Counted from the first letter of the stretch, positions 45,648-58,372 are shown. The stretch is 64,000 nt of DNA from Owenia fusiformis (GCA_903813345.2 CAIIXF020000011.1:26590166-26654165), one strand, 5' to 3'. The notes: a model not told the origin generated them from the sequence alone. A program made the numbers and translations.

Positions 45648-48600
45648 CTAGGCATTGTCCATGAGGTCAAGTAGGTCATCCTCATCTCTCCCTTGGCTAT
45701 CATCCACACTCATCTCTCCCATGATCTTACTCAACTCTGCACTTTGCTTTTTCTGAAATGTTTTATGTAAACTGAATTGGCTTGAATTCTTCATAGTTAG
45801 GCTAGCATTAGGCATAAGAATACAATCCAAATAGATATCATAAAAGGTATTAACATGCAAAATGTCAGAACCTATCATTTGTTATAAACACCAAATGCTG
45901 ACCGCCAAATGCCATCCACAAAAAAGTTATGTCACCACTTGTGGTTGTGACATAAAAATGTGCTTTTCATAAAGGTTGCTTGGACTTTGTACTGGAACAC
46001 CACTCTAATGAGAGGAACATCTCCATAAGTGGAACTCTTTTCCAAGTCCAAGTGACTTACATGAAATGGACCTCTGTGAGTAGCTCACATCCAAGTGAAC
46101 ACTTTTTAGAGGTACTAAATGCGTTGCAACCCCCTCTGTTCTCTTTCTCACACACATTTGGGAAAGATAGTGGTCGAGGGAGAGACTTGATGGGAAACCT
46201 ATTATTATGTACATACAACGGGCAGCACTTACCTTCCTAGCATCAATATTGATTACTTTAGATCCCTCTTCTTCTGGTGGTCTCATGGCCTCAGCCTCTC
46301 TGGAAACACATTGACATATAATAGAATAGAATGAAGTATGCCACATATAATATACGCTACTGATTAGGCATCCATGTGGCATACAAAATGTTTTGTAATA
46401 AGGGGGTTTCCATAATGAGCTGTCCATTTCACTCTACTGTATTACCATTTATATTGAAAATATAAAATATGAAAATTGTAAATTGGAACACCTTTGCAAG
46501 TGAACAATTCCTAAACTGAACACTTTTTTTTCGCAATTCCGTGACCCATTGACATCATGTTAATTGAACCTCTAAATAGAACACCTCCTAAGTGGAACAT
46601 TTTTAGTGGAATGAAGGGTATACCACTAAACACACATTTTACTGTACACACATCCCTTAAAATAAAGAAATAAAAACCTAGCATAAACTTTATCAGCAAA
46701 CTCAAATTGGGCGTCAAAACTCAGGATACTTGAACACTGCACTAAACTTTATCAGTAAACTCAAATTGGGCGTTAAAACTCAGAATACAAGTACACTGCA
46801 CTAAACTTTATCATTAAACTTAAACTGGGTGTTAAAACTCAGGATATAAGTACATTACACTTACTTTTCCTCTTCATCTGTATTGAAGAGATTGAGCCTG
46901 AACTCTGACTTTCCAGATTTCTTCTGCTGGCCTCCAATAAGCTGTGACAGCAGATCTAGTTGAGCTTTTGCATTGGGATCTGGATTGCTGGTGTCCTATT
47001 AAAGTTTAACAGTTATTGCATCAGGCAAGAATCAGAAACAAATTATGTGTAATGGGAATTTTGGAAACATGTTTTGAAAAAAAATTATGAACCACAAATG
47101 CAAGCAGAACAACATAGGGAGCTGAATAGAACTTCAAAATTTTAATCTTTCTTTTAAAATTGGCATTAAATCAGAATTTCTTTTTTTTGGCAACTTCCAA
47201 GTACATATCCCTGATATCTTCCATGTAATGGGCCTGGATTTAACCAATCGTAAAATAGCAAGCATGTTTGTTATGCAATAAATTCAGATATTTCCTCCCA
47301 TGTGGAATCTTCAGGCCACTAATTAAACATTTATTTCTCCATAAACCCAGAAAAGCAAAATCTCTTATTCAAAATAAATGACACTCACCACTTCTCTTGA
47401 AGGTTTACTGGTGACTTTATTAGGTAGGACAGTTGTTTCTGAAGGCTTAGCCACACCATACATATTTGTACCTAGCTTAGTTACTCTGTCACCTAGGAAA
47501 ATATCAATTCAAAACATCATAATACTGGACAACATTTTAAACAAAGCATTGACATACAAAATGCCACCACCCATCATTTTTTACAGATGCTAAACCCAAA
47601 CTGTCAAACACCAACCACTTAACATCAACTGGTTCAAGTGTATGCACGGGATGTTTTTACAATTGACCAAATTAGGCAATAACATCATGTGACATGGTAC
47701 AAGATGCATAAGAACTGTTTATAATACAATTAAATTATGTTTAGCATGACAGCATATTAGATTTAACAGACAATATCAGTTTGAGATATTTGAACTCCAT
47801 ATTGCATACCTTTTAAATCTACAGATCCTTCACGTTTAGAGCTGACATAAGAGCCACCTGGTGGGAAAGATTCTGTGTCTGTCTCTTTACCCGAAGCATT
47901 GAATAATCTAGAATTACAAAATTGAAGAAATAAACAAACAATGTCTTAGCAATTGCTCTATAATACAATAAGAAAATTTCATATGCAATCACAAATAGAT
48001 CTTAATTCATGTATATAATAGATAACTAAATTATAGAGATTTTTAAAAATTCTCCCTGATGTTGCCATCTAATTTGGCAACATTTGGAATTTTTTTTCAA
48101 TTTGCCTAATTACAATGCTCGCCAAAATATACACAAATACACTATTCTACACTTGTTGATCAAATAATTTATCAAAGTTTTAATACATTTTATACTGAAC
48201 TTACAGAGAATTATTTATTTGAACCATTTTCATTTTTTTTACCGTATAGTTCCAGGCACTTCTCCGCCCCATGGGACAGGTCCTTTAGTAGCCAGGGCAA
48301 ACCTGCCATTGGAATTTTGCACTTTATCTTTTAAGAAAATTGAAACCTAAAAAAACATTAAATCATGATAAAATTCCAAGTTCAGAAGGACACAATAAAC
48401 ATATGAAAGACAATCAACAGGGGTTTCATTAGTAGCAGGCAAGAGGTGATTTTCACTGGTTGTTTCCACAAATTCGCCTGTTGTTTTTAGGGACTTTTCC
48501 ATGTTAAATTCATGATTTCCATTAATTTTGCCTGTTGTTTTCATTCATTTAGACTGTTGTGAGAAATTCTAGTGAAACCTTGTCAATCAGTCAACTACAG

Positions 48601-50808
48601 GTATATGTATACACCTTCTCTAAATGAAGAAATGAGAAGATACTATTATCAATAAATAAATGTCCTTATAGATGTTTCCATATAATCATAGATGTAAACA
48701 GTTTATAAAAGAATGATTGATACTCACCCGTATATGCATATCTTGAAAAAAGTGTAATAAGGTCTGTCGTATAAGTTGAAATTCTCCAGTATTTAAATTA
48801 CCAAAAGTCTGAAAATAAGAAATATAGCGAGTCTTACTAGAAAAACAGCAATTAACTACATGTAACATTTTATATCATATTTTATCAGAATCAATGATAA
48901 TTTTGAATATAATATAGGACTAATGGAAATAATAAGGCTGTGATATGCCTCCTTAGGAAAAATCTATTCCCATGACAGAGGTCCTTTGCCTTTGGCATTA
49001 GCCTATATTATATGGACCAAATATGTTATTTAAGTTATCAAAACAACACATTATTTTCATGAAATGGTAACAATTTTGAATTCAGTCCATTTAAAAATCT
49101 CGAGAAGATATTCTATACCCATCTTGAAAATTTCTTAATGTCCCGAAGACATTAGAAGATAAAAGTTGAACCAAATATTGCCCAAACAGACGAATGGGAT
49201 GGATGGACAAACAGAAGGATGGCTTTACTTTATACCCCTACTCAGACTTTGTTCTGTAGGATAATTATAATGCCAAAAATCAAAATCAAAATTACGAAGG
49301 AATTACATACTGTCCTGAGGTAGAATATAAAATAGAATTATTCATGAAAATGTTTCATCTAATAAAATATAGATGTCAATAGTAGTCATTTGTAAAAATG
49401 AATATTACTCTTTTAATAGATGGCACTAGTGTTTGATCAATAACTTCCTTAAAAGCACATGGCAATATTTCGCAATACACAAATGACTGCCATATTTATT
49501 TCAAATGCTCCTTTTGAAATATTCAATTGATTCAACAAAATCAAATCAATCAGAAATGATAAAACAAATTGAAAAATATCAAAATATTATTTAAAATAAA
49601 CAGGATTGATGTGAACTGAGCAATTAGTATGAAAATCCTGAAGAACAACATTCATCCAAAAAGTATGTACTATAATTCAAATCAACATCACCAGAAAATG
49701 TGATCTAGCCCCAGTACAATAAACCCAAGATGACCCATTTCATTGTCATCAGGTAGAGTTAATTCTTACCTGCAGCCAATATGGCTACAGAGATGTGATG
49801 ACCCGGGGTATGATTTACATGAATTACACTCCACAGGCCTCCAGGGAATTGCAACGCTCTGGCTGGCCTATGTCTGATCTTCTCCTGATGACAATGCAGA
49901 TTAGCAAATAATGTACAAATTACCGTAATTTGTGGAAAACTTTGGTCTTATTCTTCAACAAAACCTCAATTTAGAACTGCCAGTGGAGACACATTCCTTT
50001 TAATATTGAAGCGACTTTGCCCTAAAATAGCAGTTAATCCATCCACCAGCAGTTGAGTTCAAAAATGCTAGCCAAGGCATAAAACAATAATCTCAGTCTC
50101 ACCTGTATAAGAAGTCTATAAACATGTTCTACTTGCTGTCGTATAGTTGGTGAGTCCTGGACCAAGGCATGTATGGCATCTATGTGATTGAGGGTGACTA
50201 GCAATATATCACTGGGTCTCAAACAAAGAGATACTTGGTACTTGAATGCCATTGTCATAAGGTCATATAGCTGCAATGGAAGAATGAAATGTATCAGCGA
50301 AAAGTTAGCAGTGGGTTGCAAATTCAACCGACTGCAACTTAAAAATAATTAATTTGATGTATTTTTAAAAACTTGCCTCTCCTGACTCAACTAGCTACTA
50401 GCGGCACCAATTCTTCATGCAAGCAGGCCAGAAGCTAGGGCCTCCCCCCTCACCACGGCCACAATTCTAAGCATTTTTCCTGTGATTTTGGGCTAAGTGA
50501 ACCCCATTGGAATATTTCTGAAAAGTGAACCCGTCCTCTTGCCAAAAGCTGGCTACGAGTCTGGTTAGTTAGGAGTATCATTTTTTCTGATGGAGTACAA
50601 TGCATGTCAAATCCCATTAAGATTCATGCAGCTTGATAAATTTGATCACTTACTTTGTCCATGCTGGCAGCATTCAATTTCATGATTGAAGCATGGGCTA
50701 GTCTGTCAAATGCTGTTCTCATTGCCTTCTTAGAGTATAAGGCTTGGGGTTTGAAGAATTCCTCCATAAACCTCTTGTTGTACATTGTCCCTACGATATC
50801 ATGAATGA
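45648..50808 (-). CDS. OSCP1: OSCP1 (organic solute carrier partner 1) homologue, N-terminus missing
   Basis: Nine exons join in frame on the minus strand: 50654-50808, 50103-50270, 48728-48808, 48243-48346, 47810-47907, 47389-47492, 46865-46995, 46233-46299 and 45648-45752 (TAG). They give 336 residues. Signature segments are RFMEEFFKPQALYSKKA, YDLMTMAFKYQVSLC, TGEFQLIRQTLLHFFQD, VSIFLKDKVQ, NGRFAL, GPVPWGGEVPGTIRLFN, DRVTKLGTNMY, EFRLNLFNTDEEE, VINIDARK and the acidic C-terminus DEDDLLDLMDNA. OSCP1 (NOR1/oxidored-nitro domain protein) is a conserved, largely cytosolic protein linked to organic-solute transport and to cilia; its mechanism is not settled. The first exon found starts in phase 1 at a point about 50 residues into the usual protein, so one or two 5' exons are missing. 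I could not find them up to 64000, so they lie beyond the window or in a gap. Confidence 0.93.
46435..46642. mobile_element. Decayed CAGTAAAA-type MITE
   Basis: Begins near TCTACTGTATTACC and ends CACATTTTACTGTA, with GTGAACA/GGAACACC words inside, as in the element at 20663-20840. A further related stretch at 45985-46115 repeats the GGAACA words. Boundaries are uncertain. Confidence 0.4.
46682..46860 (+). repeat. 60-bp tandem repeat, three copies
   Basis: TAAACTTTATCAG(C/T)AAACTC starts units near 46683, 46742 and 46802. Each continues to a TTAAAACTCAG-type end. The array touches the donor of OSCP1 exon 46865-46995. Confidence 0.75.
49190..49265 (-). repeat. Dispersed repeat, copy 2 (inverted)
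   Basis: The complement of GATGGATGGACAAACAGAAGG, followed by TACCCCTACTCAGACTTTG, matches the arrangement at 21350-21480. Confidence 0.45.
50423..50562. mobile_element. CAGGCCCGTAGCCAG-family element, decayed (copy 3)
   Basis: CAGGCCAGAAGCTAGGG at the left and GCTGGCTACGAGTCTG at the right enclose the family's AAGTGAACCCC words. The target duplication is no longer visible. Confidence 0.55.
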
Positions 50809-52094
50809 CTGAAAGAAGTCAATAGCAATGATTAGATTATGGAACGCTAGATATATGAATAAAGTGTGAAATTAAAATATAATGAAAGTATAATATGATC
50901 AGGAAACAATTTTTTTTAATTTCCCTTGCTGTTTTTAATTGTTTTGAATTGTCAAAAATTCTCATAAAACTCCTGCAAATGAATAACTTTTTTGAATAAG
51001 AAATACAATAAAAAGTCTTTAGTGCTAAAAGTTCGCATGACCGCAAGACCCAAATTCATGACTGAAGTTTTCAGTCTGAGAGCGAAGTGTGTGTTCCATT
51101 ATAGAAACTGAATATGTGAAATAATCAATCACATTTGTATACAATGGCTTTTGTAAATAGTATTTGCTTACTAACAGTCAGAATCTAGAACTATTATAGT
51201 ACAATGTGTCAAAAGAATAGCTCTCTATTTTACCCATTGTGTATTATTTAAAGGTATATCATATAATACAGGGTGACAGGTTACATTGAATGATGGTTGT
51301 TATTTTCAAAATTGAGGATGGGAACCTTCCATAAACTCATTATCTTGTGTCACTATCATACAAAAGCTTTCACCAATAGAATGCAGTGTTGAGGCTAATA
51401 AGAATTCCATTAAAATTATATATGTATCATGCAATTCATATCACCCTAAGCTTTACTGCTGGGGTTCTTACCCAGCTCAGTAAAACCTCAAAAAGTAATA
51501 CTGAGGTATAAAGGGAGTATTTCTAAGGTGACATGTGTATAATCTTAATATGAATTTCAAAAGTGACTTCATTAATGGCAAGGAAAAAATCAAAATTGAT
51601 TGATCGCCTCTGCCATTTCTAAAACACAAGGAAACAGTGATCACATATCCTGATCCTTACCAGTGGACACTCTTTTTTGAAACCATTTTGTGGAAAATAA
51701 CTGCACCATTTGTCATCTCATTAGACATAGGATTATGAAAACAACATTAGGTATAATTTTCATTATTTTACACTCAGTATAAATATGTGTTATTGAGTCA
51801 CAAAATGGCTATCCATAAAATGAAATGTATTAATAATGACTATCCATAAAATGAAACATATTAATAATGAAGAATACTGAATCAATTTCTAAGTCAATAA
51901 AACCTAACTGGAAAGTTAGCTTAACCTTGGAGGCATATAAAGAATGCATAATATACTAAATGCCATTATTTGCATATGATAAGTAATACAAAACCTGCAA
52001 ATAAACGGAACGTTTTACATTATACTTTCAATAATATACTTCAGTGTTCTCAGGGTTCCTAGTAAATTACCTTAAAGGCACACATGTTAATTTA
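50809..52094. other. OSCP1 upstream intron or flank, no exon confirmed
   Basis: No homologue of the missing OSCP1 N-terminus was found. An open, ATG-led segment on the minus strand ends at the donor near 51661 in a phase that would fit the next exon, but it does not resemble OSCP1. A 37-bp tandem doublet (ACTATCCATAAAATGAAA) lies at 51801-51870. Confidence 0.35.
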
Positions 52095-52186
52095 TCATTT
52101 TGGCCAGTTTTGAACCAAAATAAAGTGAACCCCCCTGGAAATTTTCAAAAAGTGAACCCCCTTTGGCAAATCCTGGCTACGGGCCT
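52095..52186. mobile_element. CAGGCCCGTAGCCAG-family element, 3' part (copy 4)
   Basis: AAGTGAACCCCCCTGG through CTGGCTACGGGCCTG. Only the right half is recognisable; the left end is lost. Confidence 0.6.
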
Positions 52187-52454
52187 GAATGATTGTGTTG
52201 AGCGTTTCGATTAAGGATATTGGGATTACCATACACATATGTACATGATCAGGGTTCTCAAATTTTTAAAACGAGTGGAAGAAAATAATGTTGCAAGAAT
52301 TGAGATCTCAACCGTGTAAAATAAAAGAACTGGCATTGTATTTTGGTTTACTACTTTGATGTGATGGGAGCTTAACTGAGTATTACAAAGACTAAAATAA
52401 AACATCTAATATTACATTCTTGATTAAGTCTCATTTGTTTCGATATTACATTAT

Positions 52455-55118
52455 AGTAGATGGGTTAACTGCATTTTAGGGGGTCTGGACTTCAATCTAT
52501 GATGCAAACGTTTCCTTTGACATGAGAGCACCTTAGGACCATAGAAACAAATTTATCCAAAGACACACGCCAGATGGCGCTTTATATTGGAAATATTCAC
52601 ATTTTTCAAAATGGCCGCCAAAAATGCAACGGAGACAATATATTTTATTCTATGCATGATAAAATGATACGATTGGTTCCTAAATATACATTTTGTGGGT
52701 GAAGAATCAATTTAGTATGGGTTTGAGTCTTAAAAATAAGGAACTTCCTCTTTATATTAAAAAATATGCCTTTTTCAAAATGGCTGCCAGAGATGTAACA
52801 AATATGATATCTTCACTTGTATGCATGCTACAATAGTAAGATTGATGTCCAAGTATACATTAATGGGGTGGTAGAATCAATTTGATAAGGTTTACAGTCT
52901 TTATTTTCCCAATGAAGAAAGTTCAGTGGGGATATAGTGAAGCCCTCTGTCCGCCAGTCTGTCAGTCCATCGTCTGTCTTAAATATGATTTTGCAATTAT
53001 TTTCAGATTCCTTCAAACTATGGCCATATATACTCAATTAAATTGAAGATGGTGTTATTTTTATGATTAATGCCTCAGAAAATTCAAAATGTCCCAGAGA
53101 AGGAGTTGATTACCTATTACTTACTAGATATCTCGTCAAGGTATGGTTACATTATATTAAGTTAGATCTCAAATTATTTATTATCTAAATATGATTTTTA
53201 CCATTGACTAAATGGTCACCAAAATGTTTAAATCAGCAGAAATTCTGATATTGTACTGTATGTCTATTAGTTAACAAACATTTTCACTTTTTTATTGAAA
53301 ATGTATGCCGTTTTCTCAATGGCTGTGGAAAATAATACAAAAATTATATCTAACGAGGGTTCTAAAAGTAGAATAGTTTGAAAGAGTAGTTTTGAATGTA
53401 TAACTTTGCGATGACGGAAACTATGCTGAAAACAATGGATAGCATGGTTTTCAACTTCAGCGCATTTCAAATGCCATCCCCTTTTAATTAATTGTTGATA
53501 TAAAATGAAGTGCCAAGGTGGGATCCTAATCCATAATTTTCCAGAAAGCTGGATAGATATTTTACAATCATGGAGACTTCACTTGAAAGAAAACACATTG
53601 TTTTAATAATAAACACTGTATTTATGGCCAGGAAGTACTCATGGTGAAAGACATATTAATGCGGTTTAAAATCTTAATCTCTTAAATGTTCAAATGAAAA
53701 AAATAAGAATATTTTTCTCAATGTATCAATATTCAGTGCTGTATGTGTGTACATACAAGTAGGCATTTTTCAAAATGACTTATTTAAAACTCAATAGTTT
53801 GAAAACAATCTTTATTTCAGATACAAAATAGTAATATGAAATGTGAACCAATAAAAATTAAGAATATTCAAGTTTAAGGGAACTTTGTAATACCCTGCAA
53901 TGTTATTTCACCCGAATTAGCCACCTGGTGGGGAAATGGTAACTGCCTACTCGCATCTGAGTAATTAAATAGGTTTTACATTTCTAAAAATGAAGATTTT
54001 GAAGCCAGTTTTATGAAATATTATGCCCAGAAGCAAAGAAACTTTTAGCAAAGATACAATTTTTGTTAGCAACGATACGATCTTTGTTAGCAAAGATATA
54101 ATCTTTGTTATATTTTCAGCTGCGTATATTTCCAATATAGTGAAAACTTTTATCTCACAAGATCTAATGAAATAGATTCTCCCATCCCATAAATATAAAA
54201 TGTTGACACCTGCAATCGTATCAATGTAGCATGTACTGATGTGAAGATATCATGATTGTTATATTTCTGGTGGCCATTTTTAGAAACACATAATTTCCAA
54301 TAAGGTGAAAATTCTTATTATGACAGACTCCAAACCTATTTAAATGGATTCTACAACCCAATTAATGTATACGTTGACACCACTCTTATCATTGTAGCAT
54401 GCTTAGAAGCGAAAATATCTTCTTTGTTATATTTCTGGCAGCCATTTTGAAAAATGCATATATTTTGAATATAAAGTGCAAGTGCTGAATTTACAAGACT
54501 CGAAACCTAATTAAATAGATTCTACAACTACATTAATGTATTTTTTGACACCACTCTTATAACTGTTACAGTAGCATTCACAGAAGCAAAACTATTGTCT
54601 CTGATGTATTTTTGGTGGCCATTTTGAAAAAATGTATATATTTCCAATAAAAAGCGCCATCTAGCTTGTGTCTTTGGATAAATTTGTTTCTATTGCCCTA
54701 AGGTACTTCAATGCCAAAGGGGACATTTGTAAGATAAGATATCTTAATTTGTAAGTATTCGTAAGGTAAGATATCTTCTTTGTTATACTTCTGGCAGCCA
54801 TTTTGAAAAACGCGTGTATTTTGAATATAAAGTGAAAGTTCTTAATTGTCAAGACTCAACATCTAATAAAATAGATTCTACAACAACATCACTGTATTTT
54901 TTGACACCAATCTTATAATTGAAGCATGCACAGATGCAAAGATATTGTCTCTGGTGTAGTTTTGGCGGCAATTTTGAAAAATCCGTATATTTCCAATATA
55001 AAGCGCCATCTAGCTTGTGTCTTTGGATAAATTTATTTGTATTGCCCTAAGGTACTTCCATGCTAAATGGGACATTTGCATCATACAATGAAGTCCAAAT
55101 GTAGTTAACCCATCTACT
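52455..55118. mobile_element. 2.7 kb inverted-repeat element with ~174-bp tandem units, 5-bp TSD
   Basis: Ends AGTAGATGGGTTAACTGCAT and near complement (AGTAGATGGGTTAACTACAT). ATTAT is duplicated at 52450-52454 and 55119-55123. Each arm contains a CCAAAGACACA(C/A)GC segment and a GATGGCGCTTTATATTGGAA segment, then units marked by CAAAATGGC(C/T)GCC (left) or GGCAGCCATTTTGAAAAA (right). Right-arm unit marks fall near 54270, 54441, 54615, 54795 and 54967, a period of about 174 bp. A copy of the 21350 repeat (52925-52990) is nested inside. No transposase frame. Confidence 0.75.
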
Positions 55119-55284
55119 ATTATTTCCCTTGTAGTGCAGATTCTCATGATTAAAAATAACAAAAAGAAGGAAGTAAGATGATGTTTAATGTTTAGCTTAT
55201 AGAATGCTTTGAGGTGTTTTTCTTAAAAGACGTCACAACCTAATGCTAGGTGAATGTCTCTCTTTTTTAGTCTTGGAAGCTGTC

Positions 55285-55375
55285 GACCCCCCCCCCCCTC
55301 ATCTACTTCACAAACAACACACATTGTGCATGTTGTGGGAGATGTGTAGTAGGAAGGGGGGGGGGGGTGCAAGAG
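55285..55375. repeat. Poly-C / poly-G hairpin
   Basis: A run of 12 C is followed by CATCTACTTCACAAACAACA, a short loop, its imperfect complement and a run of about 12 G. The two homopolymers can pair as hairpin stems or form a G-quadruplex/i-motif. It may be a tiny foldback element. Confidence 0.55.
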
Positions 55376-56559
55376 CTTGTAGCTAGACATAAAGCTGGTC
55401 ATGCGATATGAAAATAACCAATCAAGCACATTCAGTAGCAAAGCATTGTGGGCCATACATGCTTCAGAATTGCAATCTAACTTAAGAAAGATTACACCAA
55501 AATCAATTCAACTTTATAGGAATTAAAGGCTTCATACATCAGAAACTTCAAGACAATATTGATCAGAACATCTAAAGCTCATTCACTACAACCTGTATCT
55601 TTTATAAATAAACATTGATGATACACTGACTGTATTCTTATTCTTATGTTTGATCTTTGGAAGCCATGCTTAGCAGAAAAACCATGGGAGTAAATGGGAG
55701 AATAAGTACTGGTAATTGGGACTAATACTTCCATATATTGGCATATATGGGGACGTGCCGCTAAAATAGGTCCCTTCATGTGGTTCTCCTTTTTTTAATA
55801 AAAACCCCTTTTTCCTGATATACCTAGATGTGGGTGATAATTTTTATAATCACACTAAACATGTTTGACAGCCAAGGTTGACGATTTTTTCCCTGAATTC
55901 CCAGGAAAATCTTAAAGAATATAACTCCCTTAACTGCTCCTGATCCTTGAATCCTGTATTGTTTCTGAAAAAATCCCTAGAAGTGGGTCTATGTTTGAAA
56001 GAAAAACCCAAAATATGGGTCCACTTTTTGAATAAAAGCGTTATTGGACTTTAAAGAGAAGTGAAGGTAATCCACAAATATACCCATTGCATGGAATAGG
56101 TTATTTTCTTTGGTATAATGAAACATTTGAGCTAAAAAATGATGTGTGGTGTTTTCTAAAGATTTTTATGAGCATGCTCCCCCAAGCTGGACAAATATTT
56201 TGATGACCATCCGTGTTATTTGGTGATCTTTAAATCATTATGAGCTGGGACAATGGCATTCTACTACAGTACCAGTCAGGATTTTAGAACATGTAATCTT
56301 ATATGAAAAACAGACAAAATTTTAAACTCCTAATGAAACAATTAACAGGAAAGAATAAGATTATGATATTTAACATGGCAACTCATCCTTCTAAGTCAGA
56401 ATGAGACAGTATGAAAATGTGATGAGTATAACTGTTGAATATAGAGATCTTAATACAGTAATACACTTTACATTGTAATTAGAAACCCTCTCTGCTATAC
56501 AAGATATCCAGATCACTGGGGATGAACTGGAAACGAGGGAGGTTTTGCCTCGTATCAAA

Positions 56560-57146
56560 ATGGCGGCGCGTGAAAAAATTTCATTCGGTAAGATTTTTGT
56601 TTTTTACAATTTTCGTGCTTTTATCCTTCAAATTAAAACTTAATATTTGGCAAGTAAATAGTTCATAAGTTCCGGTTTTATAATATGATTACAAATTAGA
56701 AATCAATACAGACATTGCTGAGCTATTTACATTTCAATTCTCTCACTTAAGAAACGAGGCATGTTTCTCAAGGAAACGAGGCAACTATATAGCATTCTTA
56801 AGAATGAAACGAGGCAACCATATTTAATTAAAAATGTTTTGTTTTTATTACAGTACGGGGCCTACAAAAAGAAGCGTCCCTGTTCAAATGCTATTTCTGT
56901 AACACAGGAAACGACAACGTTGCTGATATTGTATTCCATATGATGCAACAGCATGATGGTAATCTCTCTGTACGGAAACGAACGTTAGATGAGAAAACAG
57001 GTTCATTTGTATACACTTCTCATCATTTTGGCTTTGCCATTGAACGTGTAAGAACGCTTAAGAAGGAAGGGCATATTGTGATGATAAATTCTGATATGCA
57101 GTTGAGAATAAAACGACGGATCGAGAGAGAATCAAGTAAATACTAA
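56560..57146 (+). CDS. Single C2H2 zinc-finger protein encoded by element C
   Basis: Exon 1 (56560-56587) lies inside the left terminal repeat and reads MAAREKISF plus one base, followed by GTAAGAT. Exon 2 (56854-57146) follows a T-rich tract and CAG and joins in phase, giving 106 residues. One zinc finger is visible: C22-x2-C25-x12-H38-x4-H43 (KCYFC to QQHDG). After it come a basic stretch (SVRKRTLDE), an aromatic YTSHHFGF segment and an Arg/Lys-rich C-terminus (LRIKRRIERES). DNA binding is likely, perhaps to the element's own GAAACGAGGCA repeats. An alternative end exists: donor after 57135 and acceptor at 57484 would swap the last two codons for 14 others ending at 57528. The ATG sits in CAAAATGGCGGC, a perfect YY1-type start-site motif, so promoter and start may coincide. 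I do not recognise the family. Confidence 0.6.
56751..56816 (+). repeat. Subterminal GAAACGAGGCA cluster, left
   Basis: Three direct copies of GAAACGAGGC start at 56751, 56773 and 56806, just inside the arm. Related words AAACGAGG (56531) and CCTCGT (56548) flank the mini-exon. These are plausible protein-binding sites. Confidence 0.7.
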
Positions 57147-58372
57147 CAGTTTGATTGTGTTTTGTTGGATAGCAACTGAGTTTCTATATGGTATGCCTTT
57201 GGGCGAATGTTCCTCTTTATAAAGGCGCACATGAGTGTTCATTTCCTTTTAACTGATGTCGCAAAACTTGTAAATGTTTTATACTTGATCGCAAATGGAG
57301 TTATGAATTGCCAGAAATGTAAAATTATTTTGACTACCCTGTACGAGGTATGCATATAAGGAGTTATTAATGTGCCCTAAACCAGGGTCCCTCTACATCC
57401 CGCTCTACATGTACATGTAGCAGTATAAGCTGCTATCAGATATATTCTTTATAGTAATGGCATTTTCTTTATTTTCATTTTCAGGTGTAAACATCTCAAA
57501 TTCTGATTTTGTAAATGAGCAGTTGTAAAGTTGCAGCAAAGAAAAGTCTAACTGTACCAATTTAGTTAAGCTACATGTTTTTAAGGACAGAAAATGTCAA
57601 TGCACTTCACTCGATTCATTCTTTGCTGCAGCTTAAAATTCATGCTAAGGATCGGAGTTATACTGTTTTATGTTTTAAATATTTCGAAAACGTTAAATAG
57701 CATTGCTTTGAGTGTCAATTCCAATAAACGAGCCAGCTATCCGAGCTATCAATGGTAGCGCATATATCGTCAAAATGTTCTCTCAAATAAGAAAAATCTC
57801 GTTCAAAGAAGTGTTATTTTAATAGGGAGCGTAAGCTACACGTATTTTAGAAATGGCGAACGTAAACGTGAAATGACCCCTGGGAACTATAGTTCCGTTC
57901 TGGATAGACTTATACAAAGACCCAACTAAAACAGTTTAACTGATACCTTTGTAATCATTCATGCAAATAAAGACGTTGAAGACAAGAACTAGTTCTCTGA
58001 AGATTGCAATTTTACACGTTTACGTACACTTCTCTTTAAAACATATGTCGTTAAACCTCCCTATACTAATCGTACGCAAATGGGGTATTGCTGTTGCTCG
58101 AGATGGCTATATTTGATAGAATATAATTCCAGATACGATAAAAAACGAATGACCATGGTAATAATTAAATGACTCGCCTATATTACTATATTCATCCATG
58201 TTGTCTTGCTCTGAAAGATAAATGACCAATGTAGCGCTTTATGAACAATATGGTTATTCTTTTTAACTCTTACATATATAATCATGTATATCGTGTAAAA
58301 CGTAATCGGTCGTATGTGACCAGAACGGTGGAAATAAGATCATTAAATGTAGACACTACACTAAAGAATAGT

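Noticed and set aside
46005-46427. 140-codon minus-strand frame
   Set aside because: It spans OSCP1 exon 46233-46299 in a different frame and runs into MITE-like sequence; no similarity recognised.
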